From Clostridiales bacterium (lineage in GTDB: Bacteria > Bacillota > Clostridia > Christensenellales > Aristaeellaceae), in the NCBI GenBank assembly GCA_012521895.1, contig JAAYLK010000010.1, positions 1 to 57,249 on the forward strand: a stretch of DNA of 57,249 nt, written 5' to 3'. The notes below the pieces were generated by a model. It made no database searches and was not told where the DNA came from. It saw nothing but the letters and a program-made list of their open reading frames with translations. Every line of letters starts with the position of its first letter. Within the stretch, counting starts at the first letter, position 1. Below, in pieces: positions 50,171 to 57,249 of the stretch. The translations under genes were made by a program, and so were the position numbers.

Positions 50171-51130
50171 GTGCTAAAGTATGTCATCAAGCGTGTTCTG
50201 TTGATGTTGATGGTCACATTGATCGTAGTATCAATGTGTTTTATTTTAGTCAAACTGCTGCCCATCAAGCCGGCTGTTCAATTTGGTAAGGACATGCAGC
50301 TCATTGAAATGCGAAGGGAAGCATTGGGATACAACAAGCCCCTGATTGAGCAATACTTCATTTTCCTGCAGCGTTCCGTCATCGGCGGTGACTGGGGCGT
50401 GTCTGAAACGCTGTACCTTGGGCAGGATGTCTGGTCCAAATTCATGGAGAAAATGCCGGCAACCATGCTTGTCAACTTCTACACCATGATTATTGCCGTG
50501 CCATTGGGCTTGATGTTTGGCATTTACGCGGCGCTCAAGAAGAACAAATGGCAGGATCACTTTATATCAACATCGGTCATCATCTTTGTCTCTGTGCCCA
50601 GCTATGTATACGCCTTCCTTGTTCAATACTTTCTCTGTTTCAAACTCAAATGGTTTCCCTTCCAGATGGAGCCGGGCAACGACCTGCTGTCCTGGAAGAC
50701 CTTTGTTTCTTTGGTGCCGGCCATCATCTCCCTCGGATTTGGCATCGTGGCCGGGCTGACGCGCTACACCCGCGCTGAATTGACCGAGGTGTTGACCAGC
50801 GAGTTTTTGCTGCTGGCGCGGACCAAAGGGTTGACACGGTCACAAACCACTGTCCGGCATGCCCTGCGCAATTCCATGGTGCCCATCTTCCCGATGATTC
50901 TGGGCGAGTTCATCGGCATCATCGGCGGCTCTTTGATCATCGAGCAGATTTTTGGCATACCGGGGGTCGGGCCGCTGTATGTCAGTTCAATTACCGCCTC
51001 TCCGCCCGACTATAATTTCTTCATGCTCCTGTCGGCGTTTTATACGCTTGTCGGACTTGTCAGCGGGATCATCATTGACCTAAGCTATGGCTTTGTGGAT
51101 CCCAGAATTAGAATGGGGAGCAAAAAGTAA
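50171..51130 (+). CDS. Oligopeptide ABC transporter permease (OppB/DppB-like)
   Basis: Membrane protein of 319 residues and about six helices, starting LKYVIKRVLLMLMVTLIVVS in family style. The EAA loop is seen around ELTEVLTSEFLLLARTKGL and RHALRNSMVPIFPM, which docks on the ATPases. The start is GTG 50171, preceded by GGGAG; an ATG at 50114 lies in the hairpin region. Normal length, unlike its partners. It overlaps the next permease gene by one base (TAATG). Confidence 0.93.
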   Translation: MLKYVIKRVLLMLMVTLIVVSMCFILVKLLPIKPAVQFGKDMQLIEMRREALGYNKPLIEQYFIFLQRSVIGGDWGVSETLYLGQDVWSKFMEKMPATMLVNFYTMIIAVPLGLMFGIYAALKKNKWQDHFISTSVIIFVSVPSYVYAFLVQYFLCFKLKWFPFQMEPGNDLLSWKTFVSLVPAIISLGFGIVAGLTRYTRAELTEVLTSEFLLLARTKGLTRSQTTVRHALRNSMVPIFPMILGEFIGIIGGSLIIEQIFGIPGVGPLYVSSITASPPDYNFFMLLSAFYTLVGLVSGIIIDLSYGFVDPRIRMGSKK

Positions 51131-52665
51131 TGAGCGAAAACAAGTTTTATCAGAACATTCCCAAAGAGAAGTTTGTCTTTGTGGATGACGCGGATAGGCT
51201 TCATGATAAAAAACTGGAGACCGAGCCAGTCAGCTATTTCAGAGACGTTCTGCAGCGGTTCAGCCGGAACAGGGCGTCTGTGGTGGCCTCAATCATCATT
51301 TTGATTCTCTTCCTGTACGCGATTTTTGGTCCCATCATCGGCCGGAACAACTACACCACCTCCCTGACGGACACCATGTATTTGAATTATGGCAAGCTGC
51401 CGCCAAAGAACAAGTACCTTGCCTTCTTGGGGATGGATGGCACATCCAAGGTCACTTTGAATGACCCGGATTTTCAGATTCTGCGCGGGATTTATGAAGA
51501 AACGGGCATGAACCCGGTTTTGGAAGTGTACCGCGCGGCCTATACTGATTCAACCGCCAGCAAGACATCACGGTTTTATGACATCAAGTTGGACAACTAC
51601 TACCGGATGGGCATGATTTACCTGACCTTCACGCCCGCTCAATACGCGGACTTGCAGGCCTGGCAGGATAAAACAGGAATTCAGGTAATTTATCCGGCCA
51701 TTACCGATGCCAAGCAGGTCAATGCCAACATCTGGTACAAAGCGAACCCCAAAGGCATCCCCCAGCTGGACAAAGATGGGAACTTTGTGCCGATTTACAG
51801 AACCACCACCCCGACTGACACCAGCTACACCAGCCTGCGGATCCCCCAGGACAATGACCCGGAAAAACCCATGGCCTACGCCCGGGTCACCGGCACCAGT
51901 ACCACCAGGTCATATGTCGCGCGCGTCAGCAAGTATCAATACTTCAATTACCGCTACGGCTTTGAACCGTCCTTTCCCTTTGGCACCACAGACCGGGGCC
52001 AGGACATCTTCACGCGCCTGGCGGCCGGCGCCCGGTTCTCGTTTATGCTTGCGATCCTGGTATCCTCAATCAACCTGTTCATCGGTGCCATTTATGGCGC
52101 CATTGAAGGCTACTATGGCGGCGCCATCGACTTAACCATGGAGCGCATCTCCGACATCTTGGCAGGGATCCCCTTCATTGTGGCGACCACTTTGTTCCAG
52201 CTGCACATGGCAAAGCATGTAGGGGTCGCCGGCGCCTTATTCTTCGCCTTCATCCTGACAGGATGGATTGGCATGGCTGCCCGGGTGCGCATGCAGTTTT
52301 ACCGCTTCAAGAGACAGGAGTATGTCCTTGCGGCCAGGACCCTGGGCGCCAGCGACAGCCGGCTGATGTTTAAGCACATCTTCCCCAACTCCATGGGCAC
52401 CATCATCACCGGTTCAATCCTGGTCATTCCCGGCGTCATCTTCTCAGAATCTTCCATGACCTACCTGGGCATCATCAACCTGGAATCCTCCACCATGACC
52501 AGCGTGGGCACCATGCTGGCCAACGGCAAGAACTTCCTGTCCACCTATCCCTTCATCATTTTCTTCCCGTCCCTGTTCATTTCCCTGTTGATGATTTCCT
52601 TTAATCTCTTTGGCAATGGGCTGCGGGATGCCTTTAATCCTTCACTGCGGGGGGTGGAAGACTAA
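51130..52665 (+). CDS. Oligopeptide ABC transporter permease (OppC/DppC-like) with a large outer insertion
   Basis: Permease of 511 residues against about 300 for the family. The N-terminal TM (about 54-76, ASIIILILFLYAIFGP) is followed by an extra region of about 190-200 residues before the normal second part begins at FPFGTTDRGQDIF (near residue 284; usually near 90). The remaining five helices and EAA loop (QEYVLAARTLGASDSRLMFKHIFPN) are standard. By topology the insertion lies outside the membrane. It could contact the enlarged substrate-binding protein. It overlaps the first ATPase gene by one base. Confidence 0.92.
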   Translation: MSENKFYQNIPKEKFVFVDDADRLHDKKLETEPVSYFRDVLQRFSRNRASVVASIIILILFLYAIFGPIIGRNNYTTSLTDTMYLNYGKLPPKNKYLAFLGMDGTSKVTLNDPDFQILRGIYEETGMNPVLEVYRAAYTDSTASKTSRFYDIKLDNYYRMGMIYLTFTPAQYADLQAWQDKTGIQVIYPAITDAKQVNANIWYKANPKGIPQLDKDGNFVPIYRTTTPTDTSYTSLRIPQDNDPEKPMAYARVTGTSTTRSYVARVSKYQYFNYRYGFEPSFPFGTTDRGQDIFTRLAAGARFSFMLAILVSSINLFIGAIYGAIEGYYGGAIDLTMERISDILAGIPFIVATTLFQLHMAKHVGVAGALFFAFILTGWIGMAARVRMQFYRFKRQEYVLAARTLGASDSRLMFKHIFPNSMGTIITGSILVIPGVIFSESSMTYLGIINLESSTMTSVGTMLANGKNFLSTYPFIIFFPSLFISLLMISFNLFGNGLRDAFNPSLRGVED

Positions 52666-54812
52666 TGTACAAAATACTGCAAGTAAACAATCTGCGCATC
52701 TCTTTCCGCACCATCGGCGGCAAACTGCAGGCGGTGCGTGACGTATCCTTCCACCTGAACAAGGGGGAGACCCTGGCCATCGTCGGTGAATCCGGCTCCG
52801 GCAAATCCGTCACCTGCAAGGGCATCCTTGGCATCCTGGCGGGTAACGCCATCATCGAAGGCGGCGAAATGCTGTATGACGGCCAGGACCTGCTGAAAAT
52901 TGAGGAAGAAGACTTCCACAAGCTGCGCGGGGACAAGATTGCCATGATCTTCCAGGACCCGTTGTCCAGCTTGAACCCTATCATGCGCATCGGCAAGCAG
53001 CTGACAGAGGCCATGCTGCTCAAAGGCAAAGCCCGCCAGGCTTCCAGCAAAAGAAACTTCGATGAGAAGACGGCCCTGCTTGAGAAGTACATGCTGGAGT
53101 CCGACCCCATGAACGCGGATGAGTCCAAACGCATGATGAACGACTACAAGCAGATGATCATGAAGTTCATCAACCGCGAACGCTCCTACGCCAAGGCCAG
53201 GGACGCGGTTTCCGGCGCCCGGGAAGAGATAGAGGACCTGCTGTTCTACATTGAAAAGAACGCCCTGAAAAAGCCCAAGGAGCAGCTGAAGGAGCTGCGC
53301 CGCCTGGTGCATGACGCGAAGGACGTCTTTGTCATCTCAGACAAAGAAAACCACCTCATCACCCTGGCGGACAGCCTGGCGGAAGGCCTGGGCAACCAGG
53401 AACGCGCGAAGGATTTCACCCCCTTAAAAGAAAAACTGTTGCAGCTGCGGCAGGGCGTGGCCGATATCATCAACAAGCCGGTGCCCGATTTGCTGCCCAT
53501 GGCTTACTACAGCTATCGCAACAATGACCGCGAACTCACCGGCACTGTGGAAGAGAATAACATCAAATATATTGATTATTATGAGTCGGAGTTCGCCCGG
53601 AAGTTCCTGGAAAAGGTCGAAAAAGCCCTGGATTATTCGGACAAAAAGCATGTTCAGCTGCGCGAGAATGCCATCCAGGCCTTGCGCGGCGGCGTCGAAA
53701 CCATCCAAAACGGCGGCGTGGAGGCCTTCAAGCCTGTCGCGGCCGGCATCTACGAAAAGGTGGACGCAAGCATAGAGCCCATCATGGTGGTCAAAGACAG
53801 CGCCGCCTGGACCTTTTCCGGCGCCATCAAAGGCTTCCTGAAAATGTATGACGATGGCCTGAAGAACAACGAAAAGCGCGTCAACGCCTTCCAACGCAAG
53901 CAGGAAAAGCATGACCGGCTGATCGCCCAGGGCAAGGACCCCGGCTGGAAAGTCATCCCGCCCGCCGTGGTGGATATGGACCGCGTCCGCGCAGACATCC
54001 AACAGCAAATGGTCAACCTGGCCGACAAGTATCAGGCGATGAACATCCAGGAGCCCCATGAGAACAAGCACCAAAAGGCAGTCCAGCTGCTGGCTTACCT
54101 TAATGAGAACGCGGCGGGCATCGTCAACAAAGTCACCCAGTACGCCGCCAAGGCCAAGGCCATCAAGCTGATGGAGGAGGTGGGCATTCCCGAGCCGCGC
54201 CAGCGTTACCGCCAGTATCCCTTTGAGTTCTCCGGCGGCATGCGCCAGCGCATCGTGATTGCCATCGCCCTGGCCGCGGACCCGGACATCCTCATTTGCG
54301 ACGAGCCCACCACGGCGCTGGATGTCACCATCCAGGCGCAGATTCTGGAACTGATCAACAAGCTGAAAAAGGAACGCAACCTGTCCATCATTTTCATCAC
54401 CCATGACCTGGGCGTCGTTGCCAACATGGCAGACCGGATCGCTGTTATGTATGCCGGAAAGATTGTGGAGCAGGTGACTGCGCAGGAAGTATTCTACGAA
54501 CCCGCTCATCCCTATACCTGGGCGCTGCTGTCATCCATGCCCGACCTGGATACCAAGGAAAAGCTGGAAGCCATCCCGGGCACGCCGCCCAACATGATTT
54601 ATCCGCCCAAAGGCGATGCCTTTGCGGACCGCAACCGCTATGCGATGGAAATCGACTTTGAAATGGAGCCGCCCATGTTTGACCTCAGCCCAACCCACTC
54701 TGCCGCGACCTGGCTTTTGCATCCGGACGCGCCAAAAGCCAACCCGCCGGCGGTGGTCGTGGAACGCATCCGTAAAATGAAAGCCAGGGCGGAGGTGAAC
54801 AGCCATGAGTAA
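52665..54812 (+). CDS. Oligopeptide ABC transporter ATPase (OppD/DppD-like) with a large insertion
   Basis: ATPase of 715 residues against about 330-350 for the family. Walker A GESGSGKS (about 41-48) and the Q-loop [12 protein letters not shown] (94-105) are at normal places. The signature SGGMRQR begins at residue 523, about 430 residues after the Q-loop; the usual gap is about 50-60. The roughly 370-residue insertion is hydrophilic and largely helical, with charged stretches (for example [16 protein letters not shown] and [10 protein letters not shown]-like runs). Walker [13 protein letters not shown] and the switch FITHDLG follow. The C-terminal OppD-type extension is present. The insertion sits in the helical subdomain that contacts the permease. 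ATG 52665 overlaps the permease gene. Confidence 0.93.
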   Translation: MYKILQVNNLRISFRTIGGKLQAVRDVSFHLNKGETLAIVGESGSGKSVTCKGILGILAGNAIIEGGEMLYDGQDLLKIEEEDFHKLRGDKIAMIFQDPLSSLNPIMRIGKQLTEAMLLKGKARQASSKRNFDEKTALLEKYMLESDPMNADESKRMMNDYKQMIMKFINRERSYAKARDAVSGAREEIEDLLFYIEKNALKKPKEQLKELRRLVHDAKDVFVISDKENHLITLADSLAEGLGNQERAKDFTPLKEKLLQLRQGVADIINKPVPDLLPMAYYSYRNNDRELTGTVEENNIKYIDYYESEFARKFLEKVEKALDYSDKKHVQLRENAIQALRGGVETIQNGGVEAFKPVAAGIYEKVDASIEPIMVVKDSAAWTFSGAIKGFLKMYDDGLKNNEKRVNAFQRKQEKHDRLIAQGKDPGWKVIPPAVVDMDRVRADIQQQMVNLADKYQAMNIQEPHENKHQKAVQLLAYLNENAAGIVNKVTQYAAKAKAIKLMEEVGIPEPRQRYRQYPFEFSGGMRQRIVIAIALAADPDILICDEPTTALDVTIQAQILELINKLKKERNLSIIFITHDLGVVANMADRIAVMYAGKIVEQVTAQEVFYEPAHPYTWALLSSMPDLDTKEKLEAIPGTPPNMIYPPKGDAFADRNRYAMEIDFEMEPPMFDLSPTHSAATWLLHPDAPKANPPAVVVERIRKMKARAEVNSHE

Positions 54813-55989
54813 TCAACATGCCCCCGAGCTGCTGCGGGTAGAAAACCTGTGCCAGTACTTTAAATCCACCAAAGCCGTGGATGACATCAGCTTCAACATC
54901 AAAAAAGGCGAGGTCTTTGGCCTGGTCGGTGAGTCAGGCTGCGGAAAAACCACCACCGGACGCTCCATCATCCGGCTGTATGACATCACCTCCGGCAGCA
55001 TTTACTTCAAAGGCAAGCGCATCGCGGCGGGCAGCAAATCCTACAAGGATGCCATCTCGGGCGCCCGCAGAGAAATGAAAAGCGCTATGACCCAGCGCAA
55101 GGAAGAGCTGAAGGCCTTCATCAAAGCCAAGCAGGATGAAATCCGCAAGGCGCGATACGACCATGAAAACGCGGACAAGCTGCACGCGGACCTCTTAATC
55201 CGGGAAGTGGAAGAGCGTTACAAGCCCCTGCTTGAAAAGGCAAGCGGCGAGGAGCTGGCAAGGCTGCAAAAGAAGTACGAGTATGACCGCGGAGTCGCCA
55301 AAAACCAGCGCTTCACCACGCAGATCCAGATGATTTTCCAGGACCCGATCGCGTCCTTGAACCCCCGCATGACCGTGTATGAAACCATTGCCGAAGGCCT
55401 GGTCATCCGCGGCGAAAAGGACAAGGCCGTCATCGATGAAAAGGTGTTTCGGGTGCTGGAGATGGTCGGCCTGGTGCGCGAGCACGCCAGCCGCTACCCC
55501 CATGAGTTTTCCGGCGGCCAGCGCCAGCGCATCGGTGTCGCCAGGGCTGTCGTCATGGAACCGGAGTTGATCATCGCTGACGAACCGGTCAGCGCCCTGG
55601 ACGTCTCCATCCAGGCCCAGGTCATCAACCTCATGAACGACCTGCGCCACAGCCTGGGGCTGACCATCCTGTTCATCGCGCACGACCTGTCGGTGGTCAA
55701 GTACTTCTCAGACCGCATCGGGGTGATGTACTATGGCAAGCTGGTGGAACTGGCGGACTCGGATGAGCTGTTCAAAAACCCGCTGCATCCCTACACCCAG
55801 TCCCTGCTGTCCGCCATCCCCCTGCCGGACCCCTTGTATGAGAAGGACCGCGTCCGTATCAAGTACAACCCCTTGATTTCCCATGATTATTCAGTCAACC
55901 AACCCACCTTCCAGGAAGTGTATCCGGGCCATTTCGTCTATTGCAACGACGAGGAACTGGCGCGCTTCAGGGCAGGGGAGAAGGTCTGA
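54805..55989 (+). CDS. Oligopeptide ABC transporter ATPase (OppF/DppF-like) with a coiled-coil insertion
   Basis: ATPase of 394 residues. Walker A GESGCGKTT begins at residue 42, the Q-loop MIFQDPIASLNP at 176, the signature SGGQRQR at 236, then Walker B LIIADEPVSALD. The gap between Walker A and Q-loop is about 90 residues larger than normal and is filled by a charged, probably coiled-coil segment (about residues 85-165, rich in Lys and Glu). It pairs with the preceding OppD-like ATPase to energise the transporter and overlaps it by 8 bases. It ends in the OppF-type tail. Confidence 0.93.
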   Translation: MSNQHAPELLRVENLCQYFKSTKAVDDISFNIKKGEVFGLVGESGCGKTTTGRSIIRLYDITSGSIYFKGKRIAAGSKSYKDAISGARREMKSAMTQRKEELKAFIKAKQDEIRKARYDHENADKLHADLLIREVEERYKPLLEKASGEELARLQKKYEYDRGVAKNQRFTTQIQMIFQDPIASLNPRMTVYETIAEGLVIRGEKDKAVIDEKVFRVLEMVGLVREHASRYPHEFSGGQRQRIGVARAVVMEPELIIADEPVSALDVSIQAQVINLMNDLRHSLGLTILFIAHDLSVVKYFSDRIGVMYYGKLVELADSDELFKNPLHPYTQSLLSAIPLPDPLYEKDRVRIKYNPLISHDYSVNQPTFQEVYPGHFVYCNDEELARFRAGEKV

Positions 55990-55998
55990 CAACACTTG

Positions 55999-56020
55999 GT
56001 GCCCCGGCTTGCCGGGGCAC
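55999..56020 (+). other. Perfect hairpin between the OppF-like gene and the DUF3899-like gene
   Basis: GTGCCCCGGC pairs with GCCGGGGCAC around TT. No T-tract follows (CCTTGTAAAGG comes next), so it may be an mRNA stability or partial attenuation element. The ribosome site AAAGGAG of the next gene begins 7 bases later. Confidence 0.6.
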
Positions 56021-56037
56021 CCTTGTAAAGGAGCAGG

Positions 56038-56499
56038 ATGACACAAGACAATCAACCCAGCCAAAGCCCCTGGGACAAGTGGAAGCCCCCGGTTGAGGAA
56101 GCGCCAAAGAGGAAATGGCTCACGCGGAGCATCATCATGCTGGTATTGTTTGCTGTCTCATTCGCCATCGCCTACCACCAGGGCTTCCGCTGGGGCCTGC
56201 CCTTTGTCATCAACGCCCGCCCGCTCAGTGACGGCTTCTTTGTGGTTGGCTTGTTCGTCACCAGTGTGGGCCTCCTGGTGTGGATTTCCAGCACCGGTTT
56301 TTTTGACATCTTCACCTATGCCTTCCGCAGCATGCTGGTGATGTTCACGCCCTTTGTCAAACCGGAGAATTTTCCAAACTTCTACGACTACAAAACCATG
56401 CGCGCGGACAAGCGCCAGAAAGCGGAGTTCACCACCCTGGTGATGGGGCTTGTGTTCATCGCCCTGTCTTTGTTGATGCTGTGGATATATTATTCCTAA
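56038..56499 (+). CDS. DUF3899-like small membrane protein
   Basis: Protein of 153 residues with three membrane helices (about 30-50, 63-85 and 130-150) and a cytoplasmic Pro-rich start. The run LSDGFFVVGLF resembles LSDGLFLSGGV in the N-terminal part of the cyclophilin fusion at 46394-47362, so both seem to carry the same DUF3899-like domain. It follows the transporter genes in the same direction and may be co-transcribed with them. Function unknown. Confidence 0.82.
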   Translation: MTQDNQPSQSPWDKWKPPVEEAPKRKWLTRSIIMLVLFAVSFAIAYHQGFRWGLPFVINARPLSDGFFVVGLFVTSVGLLVWISSTGFFDIFTYAFRSMLVMFTPFVKPENFPNFYDYKTMRADKRQKAEFTTLVMGLVFIALSLLMLWIYYS

Positions 56500-56578
56500 G
56501 GCGCAGCGCGGCTGTTTTCCGGTAAAATGCGCATGCCGCGGATTTGCCCGGGCCGGCACAAAAACTTTGCAGGAAGTG

Positions 56579-56607
56579 TTGACAAGGCAAGCAGTCTTTG
56601 ATAATAT
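56579..56607 (+). promoter_or_regulatory. Strong predicted promoter of the tRNA cluster
   Basis: Consensus TTGACA (56579-56584) and TAATAT (56602-56607) with a 17-base spacer, 30 bases before the first tRNA. A small GCCGC/GCGGC hairpin (56618-56631) lies in the leader. Confidence 0.85.
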
Positions 56608-56637
56608 GCCCATTGTCGCCGCTTTGGCGGCCACCTT

Positions 56638-56714
56638 CGGGGTGTAGCGCAGCCTGGTAGCGCACGTGCTTTGGGAGCATGGGGCCGGGGGTTCAAATCC
56701 CTTCACCCCGACCA
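56638..56714 (+). tRNA. tRNA-Pro (anticodon TGG)
   Basis: Cloverleaf of 77 bases with acceptor CGGGGTG/CACCCCG, D-arm containing AGCCTGGTAGC, anticodon loop TTTGGGA and T-loop TTCAAAT. The CCA end is encoded. Confidence 0.95.
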
Positions 56715-56743
56715 ATTTCCCCCTTAGGTCAGAAAGTCAACGT

Positions 56744-56818
56744 GGCCCCTTGGTCAAGCGGTCAAGACACCGCCCTTTCACGGCGGTAACATGGGTTCGA
56801 GTCCCATAGGGGTCACCA
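56744..56818 (+). tRNA. tRNA-Glu (anticodon TTC)
   Basis: 75 bases with acceptor GGCCCCT/AGGGGTC, anticodon loop CTTTCAC between CCGCC and GGCGG, T-loop TTCGAGT and encoded CCA. U34 of this tRNA is a target of the MnmA encoded in the same window. Confidence 0.96.
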
Positions 56819-56849
56819 CATTTTTCTTTCTGCAGGGGCAGTGCGATTC

Positions 56850-56926
56850 GGGCCTTTAGCTCAGTTGGTCAGAGCGGCCGGCTCATAACCGGTTGGTCCG
56901 GGGTTCAAGTCCCTGAAGGCCCACCA
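56850..56926 (+). tRNA. Elongator tRNA with CAT anticodon (Met or lysidine-type Ile)
   Basis: 77 bases with acceptor GGGCCTT/AAGGCCC, anticodon loop CTCATAA and encoded CCA. Pairing at position 1-72 (G-C) and the anticodon stem CCGG/CCGG without three G-C pairs exclude the initiator. Sequence alone does not separate elongator Met from Ile2 (CAT modified by TilS); the CTCATAA loop occurs in both. Confidence 0.88.
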
Positions 56927-56932
56927 CTTCCT

Positions 56933-57009
56933 GGCCCGGTAGTTCAGTTGGTTAGAATGCCAGCCTGTCACGCTGGAGGTCGAGGGTTCGAGCCCCTTCC
57001 GGGTCGCCA
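56933..57009 (+). tRNA. tRNA-Asp (anticodon GTC)
   Basis: 77 bases with acceptor GGCCCGG/CCGGGTC, anticodon loop CTGTCAC, T-loop TTCGAGC, discriminator G as expected for Asp, and encoded CCA. Confidence 0.96.
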
Positions 57010-57030
57010 TTTTCCTGCTGGTTGGGTCGT

Positions 57031-57106
57031 GCTGGTGTAGCTCAATTGGCAGAGCAGCTGATTTGTAATCAGCAGGTTGCGGGTTCAAGTCCCTTCACCA
57101 GCCCCA
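57031..57106 (+). tRNA. tRNA-Thr (anticodon TGT)
   Basis: 76 bases with acceptor GCTGGTG/CACCAGC, anticodon loop TTTGTAA and encoded CCA. Two oddities: the discriminator base before CCA is C, which is rare, and the T-stem GCGGG/CCCTT contains a C-T mismatch and a G-T pair. The rest of the cloverleaf is sound. Confidence 0.88.
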
Positions 57107-57107
57107 T

Positions 57108-57192
57108 GGATGGGTTCCCGAGTGGCTAAAGGGAGCAGACTGTAAATCTGCCGTCGACGACTTCGGTGGTTCGAATCCGCCCCCATCCACCA
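57108..57192 (+). tRNA. tRNA-Tyr (anticodon GTA)
   Basis: Class II tRNA of 85 bases with a long variable arm (CGTCGACGACTTCGGTG region), acceptor GGATGGG/CCCATCC, anticodon loop CTGTAAA and encoded CCA. Confidence 0.95.
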
Positions 57193-57193
57193 C

Positions 57194-57233
57194 AAAGGCT
57201 GTCAACAGTTCATTGGCAGCCTTTCACGTTTTT
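57194..57233 (+). terminator. Probable terminator of the tRNA cluster
   Basis: AAAGGCTG (57194-57201) pairs with CAGCCTTT (57217-57224) around a 15-base loop. A T-tract starts 4 bases after the stem (57229-57233). It lies directly after the last tRNA. Confidence 0.6.
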
Positions 57234-57249
57234 ATCAATATTCCACAGG

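Noticed and set aside
56638-57192. tRNA cluster as an attachment site for a mobile element.
   Set aside because: No integrase gene, partial tRNA copy or direct repeat was found within the window.
1-57249. CRISPR arrays, insertion sequences or prophage.
   Set aside because: No regularly spaced repeats, transposase or phage genes were seen.

Overview
The window looks like a chromosomal segment of a GC-rich, probably Gram-positive bacterium of the Bacillota, most likely Clostridia. The evidence is an mreBCD-pbp2-minD-rodA locus, an mraZ-led division cluster, a split gcvPA/gcvPB glycine decarboxylase behind a glycine riboswitch, a zapA-U32-mutS2 run, and very large oligopeptide-type ABC transporters. 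No sporulation gene, phage, transposon or CRISPR array was seen. The placement is inference: there is no rRNA or marker comparison here.

Layout. 1-7.8 kb: cell elongation (mreB, mreC, mreD, PBP2, a MinD without MinC or MinE, rodA). 7.9-9.0 kb: a zinc-knuckle protein and a metallophosphoesterase. 9.0-9.5 kb: a gene-free stretch ending in a strong terminator, then an MraZ-type operator. 9.5-18.2 kb: a reduced division and cell-wall cluster (mraZ, an ftsL-like gene, murE, mraY, murD, ftsQ, ftsA, ftsZ). 18.2-22.6 kb: glycine riboswitch and gcvT-gcvH-gcvPA-gcvPB. 22.6-31.4 kb: M20 amidohydrolase, pgi (reverse), glycosyltransferase, greA-lysS, a membrane-anchored protein of unknown function, a fused HAD phosphatase/thymidylate kinase, and mnmA. 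31.4-35.9 kb (reverse): a four-gene Gld-like ABC export or secretion operon. 36.0-38.4 kb: a small membrane protein, an FMN reductase and an epimerase-like protein. 38.4-47.4 kb (reverse): cyclophilin fused to a DUF3899-like domain, zapA, U32 peptidase-family protein, mutS2, a two-component system and ispE. 47.6-56.5 kb: an expanded oligopeptide ABC transporter followed by a stand-alone DUF3899-like gene. 56.6-57.2 kb: six tRNA genes with encoded CCA ends behind one strong promoter.

How the parts fit. Two wall-building programmes (lateral elongation and septation) lie close together. Murein precursor synthesis (MurE of the meso-diaminopimelate type, MraY, MurD) feeds both. The glycine cleavage genes start directly after ftsZ with no terminator between them, so their riboswitch may act on read-through RNA as well as on an unseen local promoter.

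The most unusual points are these. (1) Four of the five core subunits of the peptide transporter are enlarged, including about 370 extra residues inside one ATPase and about 190 in one permease, and the binding protein has no lipobox. (2) MinD sits at the usual min position but minC and minE are missing. (3) A cyclophilin is fused in frame to a membrane domain across what still looks like an intergenic region with its own Shine-Dalgarno site. (4) A HAD phosphatase is fused to thymidylate kinase. (5) A 15-base motif, TGAACAnTCnGTGAA, is shared by the promoters of the response regulator and of the Gld-like operon, which suggests one regulon. All positions and motifs were read by eye; no searches or alignments were run.
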